Assembly (NCBI GenBank): GCA_964392615.1
Contig: CAYMRB010000079.1
Location: 1 to 27,641 of the forward strand
Reading direction: 5' to 3'
Source: CAYMRB01 sp964392615
GTDB lineage: Bacteria; Planctomycetota; UBA8108
DNA length: 27,641 bases
Part shown: in pieces, positions 1 to 7,573 of the stretch
How positions within the stretch are numbered: the first letter of the stretch is position 1
Layout: each line of letters begins with the position of its first letter
The notes under the pieces: generated by a model
Told to the model about the DNA's origin: nothing
The model's input: the letters and a program-made list of their open reading frames with translations, nothing else
Databases searched by the model: none
Translations under genes and position numbers: made by a program

Positions 1-231
1 GTCGTCTTCGACTCCGGGTCCCGATGCATCCGGCGGCGCGAACCACACGAACCACACCACGACGGCGACGAGGGCGAGCAGGGTGAGCTGAATCCCGCCG
101 AGGACGAGAAACAGCGCGCCCGAGCGCCGCCGCCGACCGCGGCCTCGCGATGCGACGATCTGCTGGCCGCACTGGCTGCAGTAGACCGCCTCACGGTCGT
201 TGAAGCTGCCGCACGCCGGGCATTGATTCAT
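1..231 (-). CDS. zinc-ribbon membrane protein, C-terminus cut by window edge
   Basis: The first 77 codons of a small protein are visible; the rest lies outside the window. It opens with MNQCPACGSFNDREAVYCSQCGQ, a double CxxC zinc ribbon at residues 4-22. An Arg-rich stretch (about 29-36) follows, and then a single hydrophobic helix (about 38-60) with Trp/Phe at its outer end. This ribbon-plus-helix layout is common among planctomycetal and other bacterial proteins of unknown role. The Arg-rich segment before the helix suggests that the ribbon faces the cytoplasm. The start is the ATG at 231; no stronger upstream start is seen. Function is unknown. Confidence 0.75.
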   Translation of the reverse strand, partial: MNQCPACGSFNDREAVYCSQCGQQIVASRGRGRRRRSGALFLVLGGIQLTLLALVAVVVWFVWFAPPDASGPGVEDD

Positions 232-362
232 TCGCTGGACCCCGAACGGTTCCGGACGCTACACCCCCCCGACGATACACTCCCATCGAGTATCCGAGAC
301 AGCGCTCGATGGCTCAACCGATGACGGCCGGACCGCACGTTCCGGAAAGGCCGCCGCTCGGC

Positions 363-2201
363 TCAGAAATCCGCCACCGCGTGAAGCGTGGTCACGCTCA
401 TCCCGAGGTACTCCCGGCCGGAGCGAACGGTCAAGCCACGCGTCTCGCCGAGGAAGTCGAGCGTGCCGAGCGCGCCCTGGAGCCGCGGAATCGCGATGCA
501 CAGCGGGCGCAAGACGCCGGATTCCTCATCCGGCAGCATCGTGCCCACGAGCCCGAGAAGCCGCGCGCTCAGGCGACATGTGTCGATCGTGGATCGCCAC
601 GTACCGCTCCACACCGCGTCGATCTCCGCGTCCCGCGGTATCCAATCCACCGCCTCGACTCCTTCGCGGCGGTCGAGGAAGGCGCGCAGCGCGGTCTCCG
701 ACGTCGCGACGGCGAGCCCCCCGCCGGCCACAGCGAACACAGCCTTGCCGTCGAGAAGCGGTACCGTCAGCGAGAAGGTCGCTCCGTCGACGCCATCGAT
801 CGGCTCCCGCTCGAGAACGAGCTGCCATGCCCGCAGGGGCTTGGCGAGGCCCTCGAGCCACGCTTCGACCGCCTCCGCGCTCGCGGCGACGCGCTCCTTC
901 GATCCGGCGCCGGCGAGCTCGAGAAACAGGACCTGGTCTTCACGGCCGACTCCGGCAGCCAGGTTGCGGCCTCCGCGCGAGAAACTCGCGGCAACCCGAC
1001 GGCCCGAGAAGCTCTTCAGCACGTCCGGACGGAAGCCCTCCTCCGCGAGCGATTCGATCAGGTCTTCACCGAAGAATCGGTCCTGCGACAGCTCCGTGCC
1101 GACCGCGACAATCCAGTCCCAGGCGCTCGCCGGGGCGAATCCGGATGCGACGGAGAAGCCTGCCGCGACGCGCGGAACGCGGCGAACGAGGTCGCCCGCC
1201 GGACGCTGCGATTCGAATGCCGACGCCAGCGGATTGTCCGCGCCGCCCGCCAGCTCGGTCCGGAAACGACAACGCGCGGCCGTCGCGGTCAGATCGACGT
1301 CCAGGTGGTACGACTCGAAGGCGTCGAGCTTCCCGCCCCCCCGGAATACCGGCCGTACGTGAACGTACAGCTCGAACCGGCCGCGTCCGCGCTTCGCTTC
1401 CGAGGGCTTTCCGCCCGCCAGGCCGATCGGCGGGCAGCGCTCGAGGGCTCGACGCGCGTCGCGGTACCGATCGCTGTGAACGAAGCCAGGGTCTCGCGCG
1501 CGGCCGCGCAGGAGCGAGAAGCTCCGGCGCACGAGCGAGCTGGAGGAGCTGACCGCGATGACGTCGTCCATGCCGCTGATCGCGAGCTGCTCGCCGTAGT
1601 CCGCACGGCTGTAGAGCAGCGTTGTCGGCGCTCCGTCGCGATCTCCGATCTCGAACTCGAGATCCTCCCCGATCGCGCTCATGCCGTAGAGGATCGCCCG
1701 GAGGGCCATGAGCTGACGGTCGCGCTCGTCCGCGCCGACGCGCGACAACAGAATCATCTCGAAGCGTCCGTCCGCCGCGACACGGGCGGCGAACACGATC
1801 TCGCGCGACAGGAGACCCCACCAGTCGACCGCCGCCAGGATCTTTTTCCAATGGACCGCCTCGCCCGCGAACTGCGACCGCTCGTCGGCCGGCAGCATCG
1901 CCGCGAGCTCGTGGATGTACGCGTCGAGGGCCCCCGATGCAGCAAGAGCCTGCCGCAAGCGCTTCAGGTGGACCTGAGCGAATCCATCGTTCGGGGAGCT
2001 CTCGCAGCGCAGAAAGATGAGCGCATCCGACGGCACGGCCCACGACAGCGGCACCGACTCCGCGCGCAGCGGAAGGCCCGACGCCGCGACGAACAGAATC
2101 CCCGCCACGACGAGCCGGACTGCCCGTGGCAGGCCTATCGGCCCTCGTCGGCCCGAGCCCGTGCGGTCCATCGCCTTCCGGTCCATCGTCTTTCGGTGCA
2201 T
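363..2201 (-). CDS. secreted DUF3352-like protein of unknown function
   Basis: This 612-residue protein has a long basic N-terminus (residues 1-26) and then a hydrophobic segment ending in SGLPLRAES (about 28-48), which reads as a signal peptide. The mature part opens with VPSDALIFLRCESSP. That opening resembles the 'LPSDTLLFV' start of DUF3352-type extracytoplasmic proteins that are abundant in Planctomycetota; the match is by eye and tentative. No catalytic motif is seen. It begins 24 bp after argF', so the two are probably co-transcribed, although no functional link is evident. The chosen ATG at 2201 has an AGGG five bases upstream. In-frame ATGs at 2186 and 2171 are alternatives and lie inside a 15-bp tandem repeat. 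Confidence 0.7.
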   Translation of the reverse strand: MHRKTMDRKAMDRTGSGRRGPIGLPRAVRLVVAGILFVAASGLPLRAESVPLSWAVPSDALIFLRCESSPNDGFAQVHLKRLRQALAASGALDAYIHELAAMLPADERSQFAGEAVHWKKILAAVDWWGLLSREIVFAARVAADGRFEMILLSRVGADERDRQLMALRAILYGMSAIGEDLEFEIGDRDGAPTTLLYSRADYGEQLAISGMDDVIAVSSSSSLVRRSFSLLRGRARDPGFVHSDRYRDARRALERCPPIGLAGGKPSEAKRGRGRFELYVHVRPVFRGGGKLDAFESYHLDVDLTATAARCRFRTELAGGADNPLASAFESQRPAGDLVRRVPRVAAGFSVASGFAPASAWDWIVAVGTELSQDRFFGEDLIESLAEEGFRPDVLKSFSGRRVAASFSRGGRNLAAGVGREDQVLFLELAGAGSKERVAASAEAVEAWLEGLAKPLRAWQLVLEREPIDGVDGATFSLTVPLLDGKAVFAVAGGGLAVATSETALRAFLDRREGVEAVDWIPRDAEIDAVWSGTWRSTIDTCRLSARLLGLVGTMLPDEESGVLRPLCIAIPRLQGALGTLDFLGETRGLTVRSGREYLGMSVTTLHAVADF

Positions 2202-2202
2202 C
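2158..2202 (-). repeat. three imperfect 15-bp tandem units over the start codon
   Basis: Read on the minus strand, three consecutive 15-base units begin with GATGCACCG, GATGGACCG and GATGGACCG. They encode MHRKT-MDRKA-MDRTG. Each unit carries an in-frame ATG, so unit loss or gain keeps the frame and shifts the distance to the upstream AGGG. Confidence 0.7.
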
Positions 2203-2225
2203 GCATCCCTATGGATCGGACTTCG

Positions 2226-3218
2226 TCAGCCGAAGATCCACTCGAGAACGGACTTCTGCACGTGAAGTCGGTTCTCGGCCTGGCGCAGGACCACGGAGCG
2301 ATTGCTGTCGATCACATCGTCCGAGACGACGACGTTGCGGCGCACTGGCAGACAGTGCATGAAGTAGGCGCGCTTCGTCGCCTCCATCAGATCACTGTCG
2401 ACGATCCAGTCGACGTGCTTCTCGCGCAGGGCCCGCTCGGCAGCGGCATCATCGTACCGGCCGAGCCCGCCCCAGGCCTTGGCGTAGACGATTTCCGCGC
2501 CTTCGGCCGCCTCCATGCGGTCGTTGACGATCCGCAGACTGCCGCCAGACTCGTCGGCGAATCCGCCCGCCATGCCGACGAGCGCACTCTCGAGCTCGAA
2601 GCCTTCGGGGTGCGCAAGGGTGACGTGCATTCCGAGCTTCGTCATGCCGAGCAGCGCCGAGTTCGCTACCGCCGTCGGCAACGCCCTCGGATGGTTGGCC
2701 CAGGTGATCGTCACCTTCTGCCCGCCGACCTTGCCGTACAGCTCGCGGATCGTCATGAGATCGGCGAGCGCCTGGCACGGATGGTAGATCGCGGACTCCA
2801 TATTGAAGACCGGGATCTTCGCATGCTTCATGAACGTCGTGAACGTCGTGTCGAGCAGGTCCTCCTCCCGACTGACGCCGCGCGCGAACGACCGCAGCCC
2901 CATCGTCGCGAAGTAGCGCGACAGCACTCCGATCGCCTCTTTGACGTGCTCCGCGTTTTCGCCGTCCATGCGCTTGCCGGGTTCGGCCTCGAGCGAGAAG
3001 AGGCTCTGCGACTCGAGCGTGGAGACGTCGCCGCCAAGACACCGCACCGCGATCTCGAATGAGCAGCGAGTGCGTAGAGACGGGTTCAGAAAGAGCAGTG
3101 CGACCTGACGGCGCGCCAAGGATTCGGAGTACGGATCCTCCTTGTACGCAATCGCGCGGTCGAGGAACGCGTTGATCTGGTCGGCGGAGAACTCGTTGAG
3201 ACTGTAGAAGTGACGCAT
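2226..3218 (-). CDS. argF': N-acylornithine carbamoyltransferase, probably N-succinylornithine type
   Basis: This 330-residue enzyme transfers the carbamoyl group from carbamoyl phosphate to an N-acylornithine in arginine synthesis. Visible motifs are the carbamoyl-phosphate site SLRTR (47-51), the MDG loop (84-86), HPCQ (146-149), the HPRALP segment of the family's knotted chain (176-181) and HCLPVRRN (288-295). The C-terminus ENRLHVQK is nearly identical to that of Xanthomonas N-acetylornithine carbamoyltransferase. At the residue that sets acyl specificity (Glu92 in Xanthomonas, Pro90 in Bacteroides fragilis) this protein has Ala89. E92A in the Xanthomonas enzyme is known to switch it to N-succinylornithine, so the succinyl substrate is favoured by inference. 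The start is ATG with GAGG five bases upstream. The gene is separated from the other arg genes by a plus-strand gene. Confidence 0.92.
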   Translation of the reverse strand: MRHFYSLNEFSADQINAFLDRAIAYKEDPYSESLARRQVALLFLNPSLRTRCSFEIAVRCLGGDVSTLESQSLFSLEAEPGKRMDGENAEHVKEAIGVLSRYFATMGLRSFARGVSREEDLLDTTFTTFMKHAKIPVFNMESAIYHPCQALADLMTIRELYGKVGGQKVTITWANHPRALPTAVANSALLGMTKLGMHVTLAHPEGFELESALVGMAGGFADESGGSLRIVNDRMEAAEGAEIVYAKAWGGLGRYDDAAAERALREKHVDWIVDSDLMEATKRAYFMHCLPVRRNVVVSDDVIDSNRSVVLRQAENRLHVQKSVLEWIFG

Positions 3219-3240
3219 AAGGACCTCGGCCCGTAAGCGC

Positions 3241-3260
3241 CGGCGCCCCCGGGGACGCCG
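3241..3260 (-). promoter_or_regulatory. argF': short GC-rich palindrome in the argF' leader
   Basis: CGGCG and CGCCG arms enclose a CCCC/GGGG core, giving an almost continuous hairpin 23 bases before the argF' start codon. It lacks a T tract, so it is not an intrinsic terminator. It could be an operator or simply a leader hairpin; the call is tentative. Confidence 0.3.
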
Positions 3261-3439
3261 ACTCTAGAAGAAACCGTGACTGTCCCATGTTCGCGGCGGA
3301 GATTCAACCGTCCTTCACGGGCCCGCGTGCACCGGCGGCGGCCCCGGCACTCCCCGCGGGGCGCTCGAGCGGAGTTGAGCCGCCGCGCGGCCGTTGGCCC
3401 CTGCGCGCTGAACGTGACGCGGCCGGCTCCAACTCCGCG

Positions 3440-3501
3440 CGCATGGGCTGCCCGCCAGAAAGCTCCCGCCGCAAACTCGTCCCACCCGGGCAGCCCATGC
3501 G
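3440..3501. repeat. perfect 15-bp inverted repeat with 32-base loop
   Basis: The left arm CGCATGGGCTGCCCG (3440-3454) is exactly complementary to the right arm (3487-3501). No T tract follows on either strand and neither side follows the end of a gene, so it is not a standard terminator. It lies 90 bases before the TM2 gene start, where it could be a leader hairpin or protein-binding site for that gene. Confidence 0.75.
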
Positions 3502-3591
3502 GTTATTGTTGAAACGCACGGCGACTTCCGTCGACGTCCATCGTGTCTCGGTGTCGAGTCTCCCCCGCCCCGCCGCCACGCTGCGACCGCC

Positions 3592-4194
3592 ATGACGATT
3601 CGCTTCCACTGCCCCGACTGCACGCGCCTGCTCCTCGCACCGCCGCGATTGGGCGGTGCCGAGGTGCGGTGCCCCGATTGCCACGGTGTCGTCTCGGTGC
3701 CGGACCTGCCGCCTCCCGTCCCGAGGGCACGCCCCGTCCCGGTGGCGCGCCCCGCTCGCGCGCAGGCCGACACGAGTCCCGAACGCGATCAGGCCGTGCT
3801 CTTTCTGCTGTCCTTCTTCCTCGGCTCGATCGGCATCGACCGCTTCTATATGGGGCAGCCGGTTCTCGGGATCCTGAAGATCTTCCTGTCCGTCGCGTCC
3901 TGCGGCGCGTGGTACCTCATCGACCTGATCCTCGCCGGCTGCGGCCTGATGCGCGATGTCGACGGCCGACTGACGCGAGAGTCCTTCGGCGACGAGCCGC
4001 GTTCCGCGTGCTCCCAGGCCGGCGCGTTCTGCCTCGGCCTGATGTGCCTCGACCGCCTCTATCTCGGCTTCGTCGGCCTCGGCCTGTTGAAGCTCATCAC
4101 GCTGGGCGGCTTCGGGCTCTGGTGGCTGATCGATCTCGTCATCACCGGCTGCGGATCGATGCGCGACGTCAACGGCCGCCCCCTCTGCCGCTGA
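3592..4194 (+). CDS. zinc-ribbon protein with two TM2 domains
   Basis: This is a 200-residue membrane protein. An N-terminal zinc ribbon (CPDC at 8-11 and CPDC at 27-30) is joined by a Pro/Arg linker (about 38-60) to two tandem TM2 domains. Each contains the family signature of a hydrophobic helix, an aromatic-Gly turn (DRFYMG near 84-89, DRLYLG near 150-155), a second helix and a closing LIDLI/LIDLV. Both end in a similar CG-x-MRDV(D/N)G motif, which indicates an internal duplication. TM2 proteins usually carry one such domain; their biochemical role in bacteria is not established. It ends 21 bases from the convergent argD stop. No clear ribosome binding site precedes the ATG, but the ribbon begins right after it. 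Confidence 0.85.
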   Translation: MTIRFHCPDCTRLLLAPPRLGGAEVRCPDCHGVVSVPDLPPPVPRARPVPVARPARAQADTSPERDQAVLFLLSFFLGSIGIDRFYMGQPVLGILKIFLSVASCGAWYLIDLILAGCGLMRDVDGRLTRESFGDEPRSACSQAGAFCLGLMCLDRLYLGFVGLGLLKLITLGGFGLWWLIDLVITGCGSMRDVNGRPLCR

Positions 4195-4215
4195 GAGACG
4201 CGCCGTACTGCCCCT

Positions 4216-5391
4216 TCAACGGGCTGCCAGGCAGCGCGTGAACGCGTCGACGAATCGGTCCCACTGCTCTTCGCTGACGGTCAGCGGCGGCAGTAGTCGG
4301 ATCGTGTTCGGCTGCCCGGAGGTGCCGACGAGAATGCGCTCGGCCATCAGGCGACTCTGTATCTCCTTCGCCGGCAGGTCGCACTCGATGCCGAGCAGGT
4401 AGCCGAGGCCGCGCACCTCGCGCACGCCCTGACCGATCAGCGCTCGAAGTCGTTCGATCAGCCGAGCGGAAAGCTCGTCGACCTGGGTGACGAGGCCCTC
4501 GTCGCGCATCGTCTCGTAGGTCGCGACCACCGCCGCCATGGCCATCGGTCCGCCCCCGAAAGTCGTCGCCTGATCGCCGGGCTGCACCGTCGCCGCGATC
4601 CTCTCGTTGACGATCACCGCGCCGACCGGGAAGCCGCCGCCGAGCCCCTTGGCGGTCGTCACGATGTCCGGCTCGACATCCCAATGCGAGCCGACGAACC
4701 AGCGTCCCGTACGCCCGCTGCCCGTCTGGACCTCGTCGAAGATCAGCGCCATGCCACGCTCGTCGCACAGGCGCCGTAGGCCGCGGTAGTAGTCGGAATC
4801 GGCCATCTTGACGCCGCAGACGCTCTGGATCGGCTCGAGGATGACCGCCGCGACGTCGCTCGTGTCCATCGAGGCGATCGCGTCGAGATCTCCGAGGGGA
4901 ACGAACCGCGTCCACTCGGCGATGTTCTGGGGGAACATCGCGCGCGACTTCTCGAAGCCCGTGACGCTCAACGCGCCGATCGTGCGGCCGTGAAAGTCCT
5001 CCAGCATCGACACCACGAGGCTGCGACCGGTCGCCTTGCGCGCGATCTTCAGCGCGGTCTCGTTGGACTCGGCTCCCGAGTTGCAGAAGAACGCCTGGTG
5101 CATCGACGCATAGCTGTTCTCGACGAGCAGCCGGGCCGCCTCGGCGCGCTGCGGGTGGTAGCACATGTTCGAGTAGAAGTCGAACTGCGCCGCCTGCTCG
5201 CTGATCGCCTGCACCCAACGCGGATGCGAGTGCCCCAGCACGCACACGGCATGGCCGCCGTAGAGGTCGAGGTAGCGCTCGCCGTCGTCCGTCTCGACCT
5301 CGCAGCCCGCGCCGCGAACGAAGGACATCGGAAAGCGGATATTGCTGTACGTCGGAAGCGTGTATCGGTCTTCGAGCGCTTTGTAGTCCAT
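4216..5391 (-). CDS. argD: N-acetyl/N-succinylornithine aminotransferase
   Basis: This 391-residue class III PLP-dependent aminotransferase interconverts N-acylglutamate semialdehyde and N-acylornithine. Key landmarks are the phosphate-binding SGAES (105-109), FHGRT (133-137), the cofactor aspartate in FDEVQTGSGRTG (Asp219) and the Schiff-base lysine in TTAKGLGGG (Lys248). It is the last gene of the minus-strand arg operon, starting 13 bases after the argC stop. A TTG seven codons upstream (5412) would overlap argC. The ATG at 5391 is preferred because GAGG lies six bases before it and the N-terminus then matches the family length. The acyl group (acetyl or succinyl) cannot be read from the sequence. 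Confidence 0.93.
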   Translation of the reverse strand: MDYKALEDRYTLPTYSNIRFPMSFVRGAGCEVETDDGERYLDLYGGHAVCVLGHSHPRWVQAISEQAAQFDFYSNMCYHPQRAEAARLLVENSYASMHQAFFCNSGAESNETALKIARKATGRSLVVSMLEDFHGRTIGALSVTGFEKSRAMFPQNIAEWTRFVPLGDLDAIASMDTSDVAAVILEPIQSVCGVKMADSDYYRGLRRLCDERGMALIFDEVQTGSGRTGRWFVGSHWDVEPDIVTTAKGLGGGFPVGAVIVNERIAATVQPGDQATTFGGGPMAMAAVVATYETMRDEGLVTQVDELSARLIERLRALIGQGVREVRGLGYLLGIECDLPAKEIQSRLMAERILVGTSGQPNTIRLLPPLTVSEEQWDRFVDAFTRCLAAR

Positions 5392-5404
5392 CGGAATCCT
5401 CGAC

Positions 5405-6454
5405 TCAAACAAACCCGCCCGCGGTGGAGAGCCCTTCGGTCTCGGCGAAGCCCAGCGCGCGGTTCATGTTCTGGACTCCCTGACTGGCCGCCCCCTTGCC
5501 GAGGTTGTCGGTCGCCGTGAAGACGACGCCGGACGTATCCGTGCCGCCGACGCCGACGAACGACCGCGGCGTGCCCTGCACCCAACGCAATTCCGGCGAG
5601 CCGGTCACGACGCTGATGAGCCCCTCGGGGCCGTACGCGTCGTCGTAGATCTTCGCGAGCTCATCGGCGCTCGCGCCGGGCACGAAGACCGTCGTGAAGA
5701 TGCCGCGGACGAACGGACCGGACTGCGGCACGAAGTGGAGATCGAACTCGTTCGTCGTCTGAGAGCGCAGCAGCGCGCCGACCTCGAGCAGATGCTGATG
5801 CGCGAGAGGCTTGTACGAGCGAACGTTCGTGCAGCGCTCCGGGTGGTGCGTCGTCGCCGACGGCTTGTTCCCCGATCCGGAAGATCCGGTGATGCCGGTG
5901 ATGCAGACGTTGCCGACGAGCCGCCCCGCGCGGGCCAGCGGCGCGAGCGCGAGCAGCATGCCGGTCGCAAAGCAGCCGGGGTTCGCGATCAGTCGCGCCC
6001 CGTCGAGCCGCTCGCGCTGGAACTCGGTGATGCCGTACACGAACTTCGGCAACCACTCGGGCGCCGAGTGCTCTTTTCGGTAGTACCGGGCGTAGCCCTC
6101 CGGATCGTTCGTCCGGAAGTCGCCCGCCATGTCGATGAAGACCACGTCGGGCCGCGCTGCCGCCAGACGCGGGATGACGTCCTGCGATCGATTGTGCGGC
6201 AACGCGACGAACACGACGTCGACCTCGTCGATACGCGATTCGGCCTCATCCGCGTCGCAGAACGTCCCCTCGACGAGCCCCGTCAGATTCGGCAGCACTG
6301 CAGCGACGACCTCGCCGGCGCGCGCATGCGCACTCACCCAACGCAGCTCCGCGCGCGGGTGCCCACAGAGGTAGCGCAGCAGCTCCGCGCCGATGTACCC
6401 CGATGCTCCCAACACGCCAACGCCGACCTTGTCCGTCGAACTTCGTTCGCTCAT
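5405..6454 (-). CDS. argC: N-acyl-gamma-glutamyl-phosphate reductase
   Basis: This 349-residue NADPH-dependent reductase converts N-acylglutamyl phosphate to the semialdehyde. The nucleotide-binding loop GASGYIG is at 16-22, the catalytic cysteine is Cys161 in ANPGCFATG, and the base is probably one of the histidines in AHQH (219-221). Between them the family's usual 'SGAG' segment reads GSSGSG and is followed by a His-His-Pro element (203-205) and a YKPLAHQH motif. This wording recalls the ArgC of organisms that use N-acylornithine carbamoyltransferases, but that is from memory. It follows the DUF1611-like gene with a 44-base gap and precedes argD by 13 bases. Confidence 0.92.
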   Translation of the reverse strand: MSERSSTDKVGVGVLGASGYIGAELLRYLCGHPRAELRWVSAHARAGEVVAAVLPNLTGLVEGTFCDADEAESRIDEVDVVFVALPHNRSQDVIPRLAAARPDVVFIDMAGDFRTNDPEGYARYYRKEHSAPEWLPKFVYGITEFQRERLDGARLIANPGCFATGMLLALAPLARAGRLVGNVCITGITGSSGSGNKPSATTHHPERCTNVRSYKPLAHQHLLEVGALLRSQTTNEFDLHFVPQSGPFVRGIFTTVFVPGASADELAKIYDDAYGPEGLISVVTGSPELRWVQGTPRSFVGVGGTDTSGVVFTATDNLGKGAASQGVQNMNRALGFAETEGLSTAGGFV

Positions 6455-6498
6455 CTTCGCTGCGTCCTATCCGGTCTCGCTCGCTACTCAGGTTGTAC

Positions 6499-7569
6499 TC
6501 AGGCCGCACTCAGGCCGGCCAGCTCACGCACCTTGGCGGCCAGCTCTTCGGGGTCGTGAAACGCGTTGACCGCCGGCTTGCCGAATTCGCCCTCGATATA
6601 TCCGACACCGACCTCGTTGTCAGTGGACGGCCCCGAAAAGAGATCGATTTCGATGCCCTCGCTCTGCAGGAAGCGGAATCCGCCCCACGCGCCGACGAGA
6701 TCGGTCGCGCAGAACACGTGCGCGCGCGTCGCCGCCGAGAGCTCCGGATCGCGCAGCACCGAGAGGACGCCGTAGTCGCCGAGGATCCCGTCGCCGAGCT
6801 CAAGGACGATCATGTCGGGCCCGCCGACGGCGAGAGACCAGACCACGTCGCGGGCCACCTGCAGCAGCTCGTCGGCATCGAGGCCGGCGGTCGACGGATA
6901 ACCGACGTCGAGAAATGACGCCGTCGTCTCCGCGCCATGATCCTCCATCGAGATCAGATCTCGCAGGCACGCGACGCCGGTCAACTTGCCGCCGGCGACG
7001 CGAAGACCGCTCTTGGAGAGCTCCTGGGTGACCTCCGAGATCAATCGCGTCTTGCCCGCGTTCATGCCGGTTGCCGACACGATGACGATCGGCGGCAGCG
7101 TCGTCCCGTCGAGCGACTCGACGCGCGGCAAGCGAGCGTCGGCGACGTTGACGATGCGGCCATCGCGAACCGGCATGCCGAGGACCTCGCACGCCAGCGG
7201 CGCGCCCAGGTCGATGCGCGCTTCCGCGTGATCGCCGACGACGCCGCCGAGATTGAGGATCGACAGCCGGTCGCCGACGCAAACCGACGCCGGGATGTCG
7301 CCGGTAAAGCCGCACAGCGCGCGACGACGCCCCAGAGCCCCGACGATCACGTCGCCGCGAAAGACCTTCGACATGCGACCGTTCTGGAGCTCGACCTCGG
7401 CGTACACGCGCTTTTCACTCAGCGCGCGCACGACGATCGCGTTGCCCGACCGCGCGTCGAGCTCGGTCGTGACCTCGACGTCCTTATCGAGTCCGAGACG
7501 ATACACGACCGACGCGATCTTGTGCGCGCGGAGCGCGCCGCCGGCCATCGAAGGATCTGACGCGACCAC
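6499..7569 (-). CDS. DUF1611-like P-loop protein embedded in the arg operon
   Basis: This 356-residue protein has no standard place in arginine synthesis. Residues 1-160 form a beta-rich N-terminal domain with Gly-rich turns (CGFTGDIPASVCVGDRLSIL). From about 161 a P-loop NTPase fold begins: Walker-A-like GMNAGKT (168-174), KLTG (195-198), DVGYPST (221-227) and an acidic Walker-B-like strand with ELGDG (257-261). The spacing and wording resemble DUF1611 and dethiobiotin-synthetase-like proteins. One DUF1611 member, DgcN, was reported as a D-glutamate N-acetyltransferase. The gene lies four bases after argG and 44 before argC, so it is surely co-transcribed. An N-acyltransfer or ligase step on glutamate is a plausible inference, not shown. 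The start is GTG at 7569; an ATG at 7548 is the alternative. Confidence 0.75.
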   Translation of the reverse strand: MVASDPSMAGGALRAHKIASVVYRLGLDKDVEVTTELDARSGNAIVVRALSEKRVYAEVELQNGRMSKVFRGDVIVGALGRRRALCGFTGDIPASVCVGDRLSILNLGGVVGDHAEARIDLGAPLACEVLGMPVRDGRIVNVADARLPRVESLDGTTLPPIVIVSATGMNAGKTRLISEVTQELSKSGLRVAGGKLTGVACLRDLISMEDHGAETTASFLDVGYPSTAGLDADELLQVARDVVWSLAVGGPDMIVLELGDGILGDYGVLSVLRDPELSAATRAHVFCATDLVGAWGGFRFLQSEGIEIDLFSGPSTDNEVGVGYIEGEFGKPAVNAFHDPEELAAKVRELAGLSAA

Positions 7570-7573
7570 GGCG

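Larger units (their letters stand above)
3219..3591. other. intergenic region between divergent argF' and TM2 gene
   Basis: No credible gene is seen in these 373 bases. The region should hold the promoters of both divergent genes, but no convincing -35/-10 pair could be picked by eye. A compact GC palindrome lies 23 bases upstream of the argF' start and a long perfect inverted repeat occupies 3440-3501; both are listed separately. Confidence 0.5.

Noticed and set aside
309..3062. 917-codon plus-strand open frame
   Set aside because: It is antisense to argF' and the DUF3352-like gene, is Arg/Glu-rich without any motif, and is a shadow of high GC content.
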